This document shows positions 9,247 to 21,465 of a DNA stretch of 64,000 nucleotides, piece by piece (position 1 is the first letter of the stretch; every line of letters begins with the position of its first letter). The notes under the pieces are model-generated. The model saw only the letters and a list, made by a program, of their open reading frames with translations. It was not told the DNA's origin and ran no database searches. This DNA comes from Trichodelitschia bisporula (Eukaryota; Ascomycota; Dothideomycetes; Phaeotrichales; Phaeotrichaceae), in contig ML996689.1 of the NCBI GenBank assembly GCA_010356995.1, positions 1,081,228-1,145,227 on the forward strand, given 5' to 3'. Made by a program: the position numbers and the translations under genes.

Positions 9247-12200
9247 GCGTTGGTAGATGTTCACTGAGGACCGTCATACACGCTAACATGGGAAGCATTC
9301 TAATGACTGAGTTTGCCGATTATCGTGAATGAACCAAGTCACCTGGATCGCCGCTCAGGAAGCAACACAGCGAGAGATCAAGGGGAATAATGATTTGCGA
9401 CATCTATGGGTCGTTGAGAATGAAGGGTGAGTGAGCGCCGTTCGAACTCAAGATTTCGATAGTTAGCTGAACCTCTGGATAAAGCGGGCATGTGCTCCCA
9501 TGTATGGTTCTTAGAGCAGGTTTGTCAGCGGCCACACTTTACCTATATCAGCCCAATTGTGCAGCGCAGCATGCGGTCGCTCTTGAGCCAGGATGATTGC
9601 CTCGTCGATCCCGCACAGCCCAGACGGCGCGCCGGATCTTACCGCACGGCACGGCACGCCGCTACCTCTGCGGGCCAGGCGGCGGGATGTGGTAGCCTTG
9701 CTGCCTCATGAACGAAGGCCACTTCATGTGCCAAGTGGAGACCGCTGTAGGGCTGAATGGGGTCCATCTGGTGTGCGGTACTAAGTGGCGTACAGCATAT
9801 GATGTGTAAATGATTTCAGGAGCACTTAAAGTCCCCTCACACAACCAGAAGAATGTGCGATCCCGTTTTGATAGTCTGAAGGCAGCCGATGCTGAAGACC
9901 GGGCTTCGAAAGAGGGGCCACGCTTGTCGATAAGAGATGTGATGATCTCTCATGGGATCAACCTTTGGTCAACTTCTTCGGGATAAAGAGCACCAGTATG
10001 GGCGTCATGCCTTCATGATAACCACACCGAGAGCATAAAGTTTCGAGGTAGAAAGGATGACATCAACGGGTTGCGGAAGGAGATGGTCTGTTCCAGATCC
10101 GAATGACTAAGAGATTCTGAGAGCTTGGGCCAGGCAGAATGATCGAGGGTTCGTGGTTAGGGAAGGCTGTGTTGTATAGACATCGAGGAGGTCCTTTCCG
10201 GCGTTGTACCAGATAGATCCACGATGGCATAGGATAAGATACCCGATCGACGCCAAACAGATGATCTGTTTGTCAAAAAAGGACTCACAGCCTTGCAGGC
10301 GTGTCCCTTTGTCGAAGCCTCGCGTAGCCTAGCGTACTCTCGTATCCACAGCACTACGCATACGGTACGGTACCCCGTAGGCACAGACCAGACCTAACCG
10401 GCCAGCATTGATTACCGAGCCTCAATGGGGAGGACTTGTGCCGCGCTTGGGACGGGCAGGATGCGGGAGTTACTACAACAGTTAGACGGGGCCCACAGCA
10501 ATAGACACACCGGCAGAGTGACGATATCGCAGTACGTACTATGCAGCTCAACTCAAATCTCCTTGGCGGATGGCGATGGTTGTTGAGGATGGGCCGACGG
10601 GAGTTGGTGACGGGACAGAGCCGCGGTTGACTGTATCTTACGCCGCGTTACGACGGGGCGCCGGCGGGCGAAGAGATGGGATTAGTCACAGCCGGGGTGA
10701 ATGGAACCAATCAACAGTGTGCGATAAGACGACGACCGCAAATGGCAAAGTGTAGGCAAGGATAATGTTCCGGGCGTTCTCGAATGTGGGGTCGGAGGGG
10801 CTGCTAAGCCACACCAAGCCCCCCCCGCCCCGCGCGATGTCTTGTCGTCACTTCTCTCCTTCCATCGGAAAGCCACTCCGACATCTGAGGTTTCGGTGTA
10901 TTCTTTGTCTGCTCCGTTCCTGTCAAACATTCACCCTCACTTCCTTCTCCAAATTGCGTATCTCAGCTGCTCAGTCTCCACAACCACATCACACCTCCAC
11001 AGTTTCGTTGTCCCACGCTCCACTCGGTAGCTCCAACTCACGCACGCCGCGGGAGAACTTAAAGCAATATCACAAGTCACTCATCCGCCATATACAACCC
11101 ACGCGCCGCATATTTGAAAACAAAGACAATGCAACACCAGAACTCTCGCGCGGGGGGGCGAACAGTCGATGCTAATACGCCTAGACTGCGCGTTTTTCCG
11201 TTAAGGATGCTCCCCTTTAGGCTTTCCAGCATCAGAGTTTTACTTACCCGTTTCGATTTGCTCTCGCCCAATTGAATGTCAATATTGGTCATCTACATAG
11301 CCTTCGCTGGTTCGACTTACGCGCGTTACTTCGTAGTCTTTCGTAATCTTGCCTCAATGTTCCTGCGAATGGCTATTCCGCTCCGACATACGAACTAAAT
11401 CACACCCCGGTTCCACAGCGCAGGGACAGATATCTCACACCCTAGCATCCTTGTGCAACTCAAGACTGATGCTCAAGACGCAAAGGCGGTCTGACCCGAT
11501 GGTGAGAGCAACAACAGAGATGAGTGCGGCGAGGCAGCGAGGCGAGGATGCAGCTTGCCCCGCAACCTGCTCGCCTTCATCTCTGCGATTGACCCCTCTA
11601 TTTCCCCCGCGATCGAGGTAATGCGGAGTATCGCCTTCCGATGCCAGGAAGCTTATCAGTTGAGCGGGATGGCTGGCGAGGCTGGCCAGGCTGAACCGGC
11701 AAGCGGCGACGGGACCCGGGCTGGCGGACACCTACGGCGAATGCAGGCGCCTGGCGTTATGCAGGTGCAGCGAGCGGCGGCGGATGTGTATCTTGGGGCC
11801 GCGTGCTGCCCCACCATTGATCATTCTCGACTCTTTGAGGCGAAGACGGCCAAGGGCGATGGTGGGGTGAGCTTGCGGGCTTTTGCCGAGAAAGCAAAGT
11901 GCGATAGCTGCCCTACTGCGGGGGGGGGGGGAGCATGGCGAGCATGGCGAAGCTGGGGGGATCATTGGGGGAACTTTTGGGGGTTTGGGGGTACGGGGGT
12001 ATGGAGGGGGGGGAATAGGAAGCAGGGTGGGACGGGATCGCAGATGGAGGTGGGGAGGAATGCGGGATGTGGGACAAGTATGGGCCGCGGGGGAGAAGGT
12101 TAGGAAAAATGGTAGTGGAAGATGGGGGTGCAAGTTTGTTTCAAAGTAGTGGAAGATTTGAGTCGATTGAATGTGGTGATGGATGATGTCCTAACTCGGA

Positions 12201-12750
12201 GGGGGGAGGGGGAACAAGAGATAGGTTGGGGGGCTGCGCGTGGAACGTGAGGGGTGGACGGCGAGGAACGGGGAAGTGTGGGGCAAAGAACAGATGGATT
12301 TGGTAAGTTAGAGGGGTTTTGTTAGGAACAATGACAGCGTTGCTATGGATGTATGTACTGTAGAACTAGCAACAAGCACCGGGGCAACACGGTACAAGTG
12401 ATAGAGCCACAAAGGCAGAGGACAAGCTGTACTGTGGTATAGAAAGAAGGCGAGAAGTTCGGCAATCACTGCGGACCTTTTTGTTTTGGCTTGGGCAGGT
12501 AGTTACGTGGATAGACTGTTGCCATCTGCGGCTATTACAGGGATTTGCAACCCGCGCTGTTACTACTTCGGGCCTCGAAATCCCACGGTTGAGATTTTCA
12601 ATGGTCGAGCGGGCGACCGGTCCAGCTTGCGGCGCGAAACAAAGGCCCAAAACCCGGTCAATCCAGTAAACCCCGTTAACCCTGAGTAAAAGGCAAAGTG
12701 GGTGTGGTGAACGGAGGTATAAGTGTCCGCAAAAGAGTGACCGTGCGAGG
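9247..12750. other. 3.5 kb with no recognisable gene
   Basis: Frames here are short, compositionally random and mutually overlapping on both strands; none shows a familiar motif or convincing splice chain. Visible features are a 14-residue G run near 11927-11940 followed by a doubled GAGCATGGC, and a strongly G-rich plus strand from about 11900 to 12260. The last part is probably upstream control sequence for glutamine synthetase. Confidence 0.6.
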
Positions 12751-12908
12751 CATATATATCTCCCTCCCCATCCGCCCCTCTTTTCCTTTGTGACTACTAC
12801 AATCATCCTCCTCCGTCATCCCCTCGCCCGAACTCGCCTTTCTAACTCCTCCAACCTCAACCTTCTGTTTGCATCGTTCTTCAGTTTGTTATTGATTCTA
12901 CCGCAGTC
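12751..12908 (+). promoter_or_regulatory. Glutamine synthetase core promoter and leader
   Basis: TATATAT at 12753-12759 lies about 150 bp before the start codon and is followed at once by a long pyrimidine tract (TCCCTCCCC..CCTCTTTTCC). This is the usual layout of strongly expressed filamentous-fungal genes, with transcription starting in or after the CT stretch. A single TATA this clear was not noticed before the other genes. Confidence 0.65.
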
Positions 12909-14621
12909 ATGGTAAGCTCTCCCCACCTGTCTGAGCTGTTAGACAAACGCCTTCTGTGTGCTAGTCGTTTTCCATGTTCTTTGGTTGTGCTGACCAGTCC
13001 CGATACAGGCCGACTCAGTTGTTACCTCGAATACCGCTACGGTAAGCCAACAGGCCCTTTGGCCGGCACAATCGCGTCGACAGCAAAACTGACAGAATTG
13101 TGCAGCTTGAGAAGTACATGAAGCTTGACCAGAAGGGATGCGTCATTGCCGAGTATGTCTGGATAGACTCTGCCGGCGGTCTCCGCTCCAAGAGTAAGGT
13201 ATGTTCGATCGCCCTGTTTCTGCATCTGTTCACCTTATTTCACTTCTTCCAATATCAAATCACGAGAAAGCAGCGCTGGCCACTTTCACCGGGACTTGTT
13301 TTCAGCCCTGCCAGTGGTTCTGATGCCGCACATGGTTGCATCAGACCTTCGCTTGCTTTTTTCTTGTGTGGCGCTTATCGTTCCCCCCTCCCCTGCGATA
13401 ACGCTGCAGCGGTGGCTTTGCCCCGCCTTCGCCGGCGGCGTCATTCTCACCCACCCCTCATCCACCAGTTCCAGTCCGCATCCTGCACCAAGCACTGCAT
13501 CTTGCGTCACCGCACCTCTCACACGAGCTGGACTAATCGCGAATCGTAGACTCTCACCAAGAAGGTCACCGATGTCTCGGAACTCCCAGAATGGAACTTC
13601 GACGGCTCGTCCACCGCCCAGGCTCCCGGCGATAACTCGGATGTCTACCTTCGCCCCGTAGCCTACTACCCCGACCCCATCAGGCTTGGCGACAACATTC
13701 TCGTCATGTGCGAGACTTGGATGTCGGACGGCAAGCCCAATGCCTACAACTTCCGCCATGATGCTGCCGTTGTCATGGAGGCCCACAAGGACGAGGAGTA
13801 CTGGTTTGGTCTTGAGCAGGAGTACACGCTTCTCGGCTTCGACGGCTGGCCGTATGGCTGGCCGAAGAACGGCTTTCCTGCTCCTCAGGGCCCGTACTAC
13901 TGCGGTGTGGGCACCGGCAAGGTCATGTGCCGTGACATCGTCGAGGCTCACTACAAGGCCTGCCTCTACGCTGGTATCCAGATCTCCGGCACCAACGCCG
14001 AGGTCATGCCCGCTCAGTGGGAATACCAGGTCGGCCCGTGCCTTGGCATCAATCGTAAGTCTTTCTAGTATACTGCAGCAGCATTACCCCTAACCGAGCA
14101 TAGTCGGTGACCAGCTGTGGATGTCCCGCTTCCTCCTCCACCGCATCTCTGAGGAGTTTGGCGTCAAGGTGACGTTCTCCCCCAAGCCGATTCCGGGTGA
14201 CTGGAACGGTGCGGGTCTCCACACCAACGTGTCTACCAAGACCATGCGTGAGGAGGGCGGCATCAAGGCGATCGAGGCGGCTATGGAGAAGTTGTCGACT
14301 CGCCAGGCTGAGCACATGGAGGTGTACGGTTCGGACAACCACCTCCGCATGACTGGCAAGCATGAGACTGCTAGCTACGAGAAGTTCACGTGGGGTGTGG
14401 CCAACCGCGGCGCGTCGGTGCGCATCAACCGTGCCGTTGCCGAGGAGGGCAAGGGATACTTTGAGGACCGTCGGCCCGCGTCCAACGCCGACCCGTACCA
14501 GGTCACCGGCATTGTTGTCGAGACCATCAGCGGCAAGGTTGAGGGTGCGGATATGAGCAAGAAGGTTGCCGAGAACCCGCCCCACTCGACGGAGACAGTT
14601 GTCGAGATTAGCAAGCCTTAG
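12909..14621 (+). CDS. Glutamine synthetase (eukaryotic type II)
   Basis: Makes glutamine from glutamate, ammonia and ATP in the cytosol, the main ammonia-assimilation step. Exons read 12909-12911, 13009-13041, 13106-13198, 13550-14054 and 14104-14621, giving 383 residues. The protein has the expected N-terminal [37 protein letters not shown] (beta-Grasp domain signature), [26 protein letters not shown] and [15 protein letters not shown], then [11 protein letters not shown] in the ATP/glutamate site. The first coding exon contains only the ATG, and intron 3 (351 bp) is long for this window. Fungal type II enzymes are usually about 355-380 residues, so the length fits. The start is fixed because GCCGAC.. 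follows ATG in frame only after the first splice. Regulation by nitrogen GATA factors is expected from the family, but I did not score sites. Confidence 0.95.
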
Positions 14622-16052
14622 ATGGGGTTGGGATGGTTTTGTGCTTTAGAATACCCCATGTCTGCACCTTTCCTCTCACTTGACAGCTCGTCTCGGGCGG
14701 CGGTGGGATGATTTGATGTGGTCTTTCGCTGCTTTGGGATTTGGGATGGACATGCTTATTTATTCATGGTTGACGAATTGGTAGGAAGGGTTTGCCCTTC
14801 GCCATTACTATCATGAACATACCCCTTGGGGCTGAGAGTGACTGCTCGAGACTGCAATCTCTGCCGGTATCGCAACGCGCTGAACCCGTTACGTCTTCCG
14901 CCCCACGTTGATTGAGATGAAATTAGCTATACACTTCGTGAGAAGTGGCCCACGTGACTTTCGGCCGTCAGGCGATGAAAACATCGGGGAGTGCGGGGCA
15001 GTGACGTGTGGGCGGAGGTGCGGCGACGCCACAACGTGCATGATGTACGGTAGGTAAGGGAGAACTCCCGGTAAATTTTTTACCTGCACAACACGCTCGC
15101 ATTCCTCCTTCTTCGGCCACGCTTAGCCGAGCTTTTGGTCTACGGAGTACGGTGCTCGGCCCCCTTTGCCCTGACTTCAGCCGGGCAGCCGTGGCATCTC
15201 GGCTTGCCACCGAGCGGTATTACGTACTGGTGCCGAAGTCGGCTACTTGGCGGGCGTCACGCTGCTAGATTATTTTTCGGAAACTGCTGTCTAACATTAT
15301 TGCGCCAAATGGCACGTCTATTGTTATCCTGGATAGCTGGACGCAGGCTTGTGGTGTCCGTCTGGCCGTTATCTGCGCTGGGCTTACTTTGGATTGGCGT
15401 GAGGACGGGTGGATGGCGCGCTAGGAGGGGGGAGTGCGGGGCAAGTGGGGGGGGGAACTGGTTGTCGTGTTTTGCGGCTTCTCTGGGCGGCGATAGGGGC
15501 GAGGTTTGGCTTGGGCGGGTGTGCGTCATGATTGTCGGTTTTTGGGGAGGGCGACGTCTGTGGTTCGGGTGCATGGTGGGTTGGGTGTTTGGGGATGAGG
15601 ATTTGCATGATATGCATTGCAGATCAAGATCGTCTGGGACGGGTGATTGGAGACGAGGTTGGAGATAGGGGCGGGGAATATCCCGATTTTCAGCCTGGTG
15701 ATCATTCCAAGCGAGCGAGGCGAGTATCGGACCGATATTATGGGCTAGATAACTGAATTCCATTTCTCTTCTATCGTTATCCCAAAATGGAAGGCGCCAC
15801 AACCTCATCGCGCAGATGTCGGGCGCGAAATGCATCGATGATATGTCGCGCTGCCTTCGCACGGCATTGGTTGCTTGAGTCTGGTTCCAGTGCCACCTGC
15901 AGCGTTGATATAGGTAACTTCCAAGTATGACAGAGGACATACCTCATGCTCTGTGAAGTCTTAAACGTCGGTTCCCAAGTGGAAACGTAGGTCCAGCCTT
16001 ATGTGTCGAACAGACCAATGCGAAGGTGGATGGCTGCCAGCCCCAACAGTGC
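14622..16052. other. Intergenic, no supported gene
   Basis: Contains the glutamine synthetase 3' region (T-rich around 14625-14780) and then strongly G-rich plus-strand DNA at 15400-15560. The open frames there, on either strand, are Trp/Gly- or Pro-rich products of that bias with no recognisable domain. Confidence 0.55.
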
Positions 16053-16847
16053 TCAAGTCCGTGATCTAGCGTTAAGAAGAAGGTCGAGTTTCGCGAGCTC
16101 ATGGTCCGCATTATCGGCGGATAGGTCAATAATCCGTGTAGTAAAACCATCCCCTGTGGTACCAGAAGCCTCGCCGTTCCCAGCACCCGGGGGCCTGGCA
16201 GCTACGGCAGCGCGAGTGTGGTCGGTCATAATGTCAAGGAGAGTTCGATGACTACGCCCACGACGGCCTGCCGCCATGTCGATATCGGTAGCCTCGATGG
16301 CCTGGCGCGGGCGCTTACGGGATCCAGCACCGGCGGTGGCAGCAGCGGAAGTGTTTTGCGATTCTACCGCCCGGCGCGCGATGGCCGCTTCTTCGGCTGG
16401 GTTTTCCATGCCGTGGAAGGAGGCATGGTGGCCGCAGCCATCACATTCGAAGGAGGTGGTGACCTGATTGGTATCAGCGATGAGGGGGTTGATGGGGGGA
16501 GTTTCGCACTTTGAGGGGGTGGACCATGAAGCGGAGACATGGGCAGCGCGGAGTGAGCAGCGAGTCTTTCTGAAAGCATGGGCCTTGTGGTGGAACGTAG
16601 CCCATTTGAGTCCAGATGTTCGACGTGGGAGGCATGTTTGCTGATGATGGGTGATGGAGAGGATGTGAAGTTGATAGAGACGCGTAGATGAAATCGGGCG
16701 GCGCGTGGAGTCGCGATGCGGTGTCACATGTTCAGGTGTTCCCGGTGGCTTGGGTTTCAAGATCTGCGGAGGCTGGTCCAAGCTCTTGTGGTTCCTTCGC
16801 TTCGACTTCAGCAACAACATGTCGCGACATGCGCCACTGGACATCAT
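16053..16847 (-). CDS. Hypothetical protein with FECDGCGHHASFH motif
   Basis: The recognisable core lies at about 16390-16530: PPINPLIADTNQVTTSFECDGCGHHASFH followed by MENPAEEAAIARRAVE, with the Cys-x-x-Cys-Gly-His-His group suggesting metal binding. I recall similar small proteins in other filamentous ascomycetes but no function. After it comes a basic stretch (SRKRPRQA), a possible nuclear signal, and an acidic/polar tail. The frame is open upstream to an ATG at 16847, but residues before the core look non-coding. The true start is probably in a short upstream exon; a second frame starting MLSERLAAHSALPMSPLHG overlaps and may supply it. The 5' end is therefore unreliable. It is divergent from Med1. 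Confidence 0.5.
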   Translation of the reverse strand: MMSSGACRDMLLLKSKRRNHKSLDQPPQILKPKPPGTPEHVTPHRDSTRRPISSTRLYQLHILSITHHQQTCLPRRTSGLKWATFHHKAHAFRKTRCSLRAAHVSASWSTPSKCETPPINPLIADTNQVTTSFECDGCGHHASFHGMENPAEEAAIARRAVESQNTSAAATAGAGSRKRPRQAIEATDIDMAAGRRGRSHRTLLDIMTDHTRAAVAARPPGAGNGEASGTTGDGFTTRIIDLSADNADHELAKLDLLLNARSRT

Positions 16848-17028
16848 CCATCCTTAGATCCAGCAGCCATATCTGGTGTTGCTGCGACGTGCCACATGTA
16901 GCAAATCTTTGCGTGCATGTTTTGGTCTCCGCCGTTGAACTACTCGTAGTACACAAGCAATTCTATCACCCGCCTCTGCAACCTCACCACCACCACATTC
17001 CTAGACCGATCTGTCCACCGCTACTAAA

Positions 17029-19248
17029 ATGGCTACTCCCACTCCCTCCTCCTCAGCCATCAAAGGAAGCAGCGCCCCGATAAACGCTGCAACGCCCCAA
17101 TCGCACCACCACCTCGGCTCCTTCACGTCACCGGCTCCCCGCAGCGTTCCTTCCCCCACCACCTACCGCACGCAAGCAGGCAAATCTCCCTTCAACGCGG
17201 CCTCCCACCAACCCCCTTCAAGCTCAACAATACAAAATCACCCCACAGGAGGCAGCACAGGCAGCGGCGCGAACCGGCTGCTTGGCAGCTCGCCCGCGGC
17301 TGCAATGCTCGAATCGCCCGCTGCAATGGCACTGAGCCTGAGTAACATGGGAGGCCTGGATGGGGGTATTGGCATGGGCATTAGTATGAGTGGGTTGAGT
17401 GCCCTGGGGATTTCGGCATCGATGATGGGGCGTGGGGACGATGAGGAGAGGAGAAAGAGGCTTGAGGCGGTTGTTGCGCTCGTCAAGACGAGGCCTGGGA
17501 AGGTCAGCCCTGAGGGGCTCGAGCTGTTGGCGAGGAACTGTGGCATGGAGGCTATGCTCGATCCGCCGCTGGCTCCGAGGCGGAATGGTACGCGGGAGTG
17601 TGCGATTGCGGGGGCTACGGTACTTGTCGATGTAGGTTCGATTCCCGGCTTCCTCACTTCGGCTAACCGTGTTGCAGGTGAAGTTTGCAAAGCATATTGT
17701 GAAGAATGTTGACATATCGTTCCCCACCTCGACAAAGGTTGTCAACGAACACTGCGAGTCGGCAGCCAGGGTCTTGAAGGAAAATCTTTCGCTCCAGCCT
17801 GGCTTATCGACTATCACTTTGACGCTTGAGAAGTTTTCCAAGAATCTGGAGAGACTTGCGCGCCTTGACAAACTCAATGGACCGTCTAGTGCGCCGAACT
17901 TCAACTGCTTCGAGGCTATTGCCGCGGTATACAGGAGCCTTCGGAAACTCTACGAGCACGAAAAGATGGCAGCCATGGCCTTGTTCGATCCCCAGGATCC
18001 TGATGCAGAGGACAAAGCGGACAGGGAAGTCATGTGCAAGAAGAGTGGCAGGCCCCAGATGAACTGTCATGGCAACGTGGGCTTGAATCTGGACTACTGG
18101 ATGAAGCAGCGCAAGGTTCTACGGCGGGGCCCTCGTCGCAATCCCGACAGTGCAAATGAAGAGTCTCGTAATGGCCCGTCGCCAGATGTTTTCACGATGT
18201 CTATTGAGTGTGAGCATTCGCCGCCGGAGCTCTACACGCCCGTTCGCATCAGCAGCGCCTGGATATCTGAACAAGTCGAGAAGCCCGGAGAGCCCGACCA
18301 GCCCGGGTCTACCGTTGACTGGCTGGATCCGCCTCCTACCTACCTCGCTACCCAGCAGGATATGACCCTCGGAGATGGCTCGTTCGGCAAGCTTCCCAGT
18401 GTCCGGTTTGTGGCCAAGCTGGACCCCCCAGTGCTGTTGCCGCTCCCGGTGGCGACAAACATTCTCAGCTCCGTTGGCGTCACGCTGCCCCCTGATTCGA
18501 TACAGGCTACCACCTTCGACGGCATGCTTCTGCACTTGCCAGGACATGATCCGGTACATGCGGCCCAAGCGCTAGTCGGGCCGCGGAAAATTGTCCAGTC
18601 GCAACGACCGGTATTGGGGCGTGGAGCCGATGGGGAGGAAGTCATCAACACGCACAATAACTCGCTGTTTGTGTCCAAGTATGACTACGGATGGCTACTG
18701 GAGGAGATTCCGTTTGCCCACCCGCGGCAGCTGATGCAGATCATCCCTGTAAGTGATGGACGCAGTTGCCTTTGTAGGCGCTTATTTCCGATCAGATTCT
18801 CCGCCAATATGCGCAGCTCAACACCTTGATCAAGGACTCGTTTGCATCGGAAGTCACTTCGCCATACGGGACTGCCACAAAGGCGTCTGTTTCGCGCCAA
18901 GTCGGGACTGTCGCCGTGGACATCAGCCTCATGTGCACGCCTGTTCCGCGAGTTTCTTTGGTATTCCCTCACAACAAGGATGGAGAGGACACGCAGGCGG
19001 ATACGAATATGGCGAGCGTGGACGCTCTCTTGGCTGGCCTTGACTTGATATCACCCATCTCCGTAACCATGGAGATCCTGCCAAATGCCGACATCACGGT
19101 CGCGGACCAGAACCTCTACCAGGGTGACGTCTCAATGATTACCGCTGAGGATAAAAAGCATCTAGAAAAGATATCGAAAGCATTTGACATTGCCGGCGAT
19201 CTGGGGATTTGGGTGGAGTGGGTGCGAGGCTTCGCCAAGTCGACATAG
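17029..19248 (+). CDS. MED1: Mediator complex subunit 1 (fungal Med1)
   Basis: Med1 belongs to the Middle module of Mediator, which bridges activators and RNA polymerase II in the nucleus. Exons 17029-17631, 17678-18748 and 18796-19248 give 708 residues. Residues 1-100 are Ser/Pro/Thr-rich and disordered. The Med1 domain follows: RRKRLEAVVALVKTRPGKVS, EGLELLARNCGMEA, ATVLVDVKFAKHIVKNVDIS (across intron 1), then WISEQVEKPGEP, LPSVRFVAKLDPPVLLPLPV and a VSRQVGTVAVDISLMCTPVP region near the end. Both introns restore an open frame (D|V and P|I junctions). Intron 2 could alternatively use a nearer acceptor, but only the chosen one reads IIPILRQYAQLN. The Ser-rich N-terminus before the conserved domain is normal for filamentous fungi. 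Confidence 0.88.
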
Positions 19249-19866
19249 ACGCTCAGCTAGCAGCTCCTATTAACGCGAATACGAGAAAGATTGCTGCAGC
19301 AAACTTTGTAGATCCATCGATTTGATGCGCACCCCTTGTTCCTAGTTGATGTGAGATATTAACGTAGATCACATCCCGTGAAACGATGTGCAGCTTCCAG
19401 CTTGGGGCAATCATTCGACATACCATCCGGGTATCCTGCGAACGGAATTTCAGACGCCGGAAAAAATTCACCGTACGCCACTCGGATCGTGCGGCGGCGT
19501 TTCATATTGATATACACCCCGCACCCCGTGTTATGTGTGCGACGTATAGTTCCTCTTCCAGTCCAGGCTGCTAATTACCCTCATCAACATCTGCCATGCG
19601 GGTGCCGTGGGCATACTGCCGTCCTAAGGTCATGAGCCCGCCCCGTCGGCTAAAGGCCAGGCTACTGTCCTTGCAACGTCAATCTCGCTGATCGCCCCAC
19701 GCGACGAACAGGCTCTTAGCTTGAGGGCGGGGTGTAAGGCACGATATTAAGCGGAGAGGATGCCCGCACTTACGTGGTCTGACCTCTTGACTCTCTTTAC
19801 TCCTTGCGCTGCGCTGCTTGGCTCTTGTTAAGGCCTTAGTCCTTTCGTCGAACAGGTAGTGACGCG
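19249..19866. other. Intergenic, polygalacturonase upstream region
   Basis: 618 bp between Med1 and the polygalacturonase. No gene or strong motif is visible. TGATATTAAG-type AT-rich patches near 19360 and 19740 could hold the promoter of the secreted enzyme, but no clear TATA box stands out. Confidence 0.5.
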
Positions 19867-21228
19867 ATGGCGAGGTCTTGGATGAAGCTTGTTCTCCCGC
19901 TGCTGTGCACTGCTGTCGCTGCGGCTCCGGCGCCCACCGCCGCGGCACCCGAGTTTGTCGTCGACGATATCACGAATTCGTATGTCGCCCAGCAGCTCCC
20001 GGGCTTTGGGCAGTTGCCCGGCCTCGGGCAACTACCTGGCTTGGGCGGGTTAGCCGGTGCTGGCCAACTTCCCGGTGGAGCAGCGGCGGGTGGCGTTCCG
20101 GCTGCCTCCTCGAGTTGTACGGCGACGACGCATGCCGAGGTGGCGAAGGTGCTGGCGAGCTGCAAGGATGCCGTTATCGATGGTGTCAAGTTTCCGCCGT
20201 CGCCGGGGAAGACGGCGCTCGACCTGAAGCTGGCGAATGGGCATTCGGTGGGTGTCTGTGGAGGCGTGGGTTTAACGGTGGTGCTGACCGGCTAGGTTAC
20301 TTTCAAAGGCCATATCGTGTTCCAGGCGGTGCCCGCGTCCGGCCGCTCCGCTGGGGGGAAGTGGCTTCTGATCCAGGCGACGGGGACGAATGTTAAGATC
20401 CTGGGTGCGCCGGGGAATATCATCGATGGGCAGGGCCAGGAGTATTGGGACGGGCAGGGCGGGAACGGGGGGAGCAAGAAGCCGAAGTTCTTTGGGGCGA
20501 CGCTGCATGGGAGTCTGGTCCAGGGGCTGAATATCAAGAATTCGCCGGTGCATACGTTTAGCATCAGCGGGTGTACGGATACGACCTTCGACAAGATTAC
20601 GATTGATAATTCGGCGGGGGATAAGGAGAAGGCGGGGGCGAAGTATGGGCATAACACGGATGCGTTCGATGTGGGCCTTAGCAAGGGGGTTACGATCAGC
20701 AATGCGCATGTGCGCAACCAGGACGATTGTTTGGCGGTTAACAGTGGGACGAATATCAAGTTCCTGAATGGGACGTGTATTGGTGGCCATGGGCTGAGTA
20801 TTGGGAGCGTCGGGGGGCGCAGCGGTGATGGTGGGAACATCGTCAAAAACGTCAAGATTGCGGACAGCAAGATCATCGACTCGGAGAACGGCGTCCGGAT
20901 CAAGACCAACGCGGGCACCACGGGCGAGGTCTCGGATATCACGTACACGAATATCGAGCTGCGCGGCATCACGAAGCGCGGCGTTGTCATGCAGCAGGAT
21001 TACAAGAACGGCGGGCCGACGAAGACTCCCACCGGCGGCGTGCCGATCAAGCGCATTACGCTGAACCGTGTCACCGGGACGGTTAAGGGCAGCGGACAGA
21101 ATGTGTACGTTATGTGTGCGGCTTGCTCGGATTGGACGTGGACGGGCGTCAGCATTACGGGAGGTGGGAAGAAGGAGCCGTGTAAGGGGGCTCCGTCGGC
21201 AGCATCGAAGTTCTGCAGTTCGGCATAG
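19867..21228 (+). CDS. Secreted endopolygalacturonase (GH28)
   Basis: Hydrolyses alpha-1,4 links in pectin homogalacturonan outside the cell. Exons 19867-20247 and 20296-21228 give 437 residues. A signal peptide is visible (basic MARSWMK, hydrophobic LVLPLLCTAVAAA, cleavage likely after an Ala near 20). The parallel beta-helix domain carries all GH28 signatures: NTD at 247-249 with Asp249, QDD at 269-271 with Asp270/Asp271, GGHGLSIGSVGGR with His292, and RIKT at 328-331. An unusual segment at about 43-71 repeats QLPGxG four or so times between the pro-region and the first Cys. No dibasic Kex2 site is obvious before the mature domain. The splice joins NGHS to VTFKGHIVF, which restores the usual first strand. 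It converges with the Cdt1-like gene 237 bp away. Confidence 0.95.
19987..20085 (+). repeat. In-frame LPGxGQ repeats in polygalacturonase
   Basis: Degenerate 18-24 bp units rich in CTGG/GGGC encode LPGFGQ, LPGLGQ, LPGLGG, LAGAGQ and LPGG in succession. They lie after the signal peptide and before the catalytic helix, so they form a flexible non-catalytic spacer. Confidence 0.75.
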
Positions 21229-21465
21229 GGAATGCACAGGCTGGATGTAAATGAGTTGAACACGTTTTTTTGCGCCGCTAATGAGAGTGCTATCGTACAA
21301 GCCGTGATATGCTGGGGATTTTCGTACTGCGTGATGTCAATGCGGAGCAATGACGATGATGCGAACAACGGGTCCAAAACGCGTGGACCAGACCCCTTTG
21401 TGCCCCCAACCGAACTCCTAACTCAACCACACTCCATCCATCCCAATCATCGCTATCATCGCCAC

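Noticed and set aside
11555-12149. Overlapping frames in the G-rich stretch before glutamine synthetase
   Set aside because: Composition is Gly/Trp or Pro only, set by the G bias; no start context, motif or splice chain.
13286-13951. 221-codon frame antisense to glutamine synthetase
   Set aside because: Shadow of a highly biased gene; it crosses exon and intron without regard to splice sites.
19878-20396. Second plus-strand frame over polygalacturonase exon 1
   Set aside because: Arg/Gly/Trp-rich +2 shadow; the exon 1 signal peptide frame and splice to the GH28 domain are decisive.
20272-21300. 342-codon frame antisense to the polygalacturonase
   Set aside because: Pure shadow of the GH28 coding exon with no domain.
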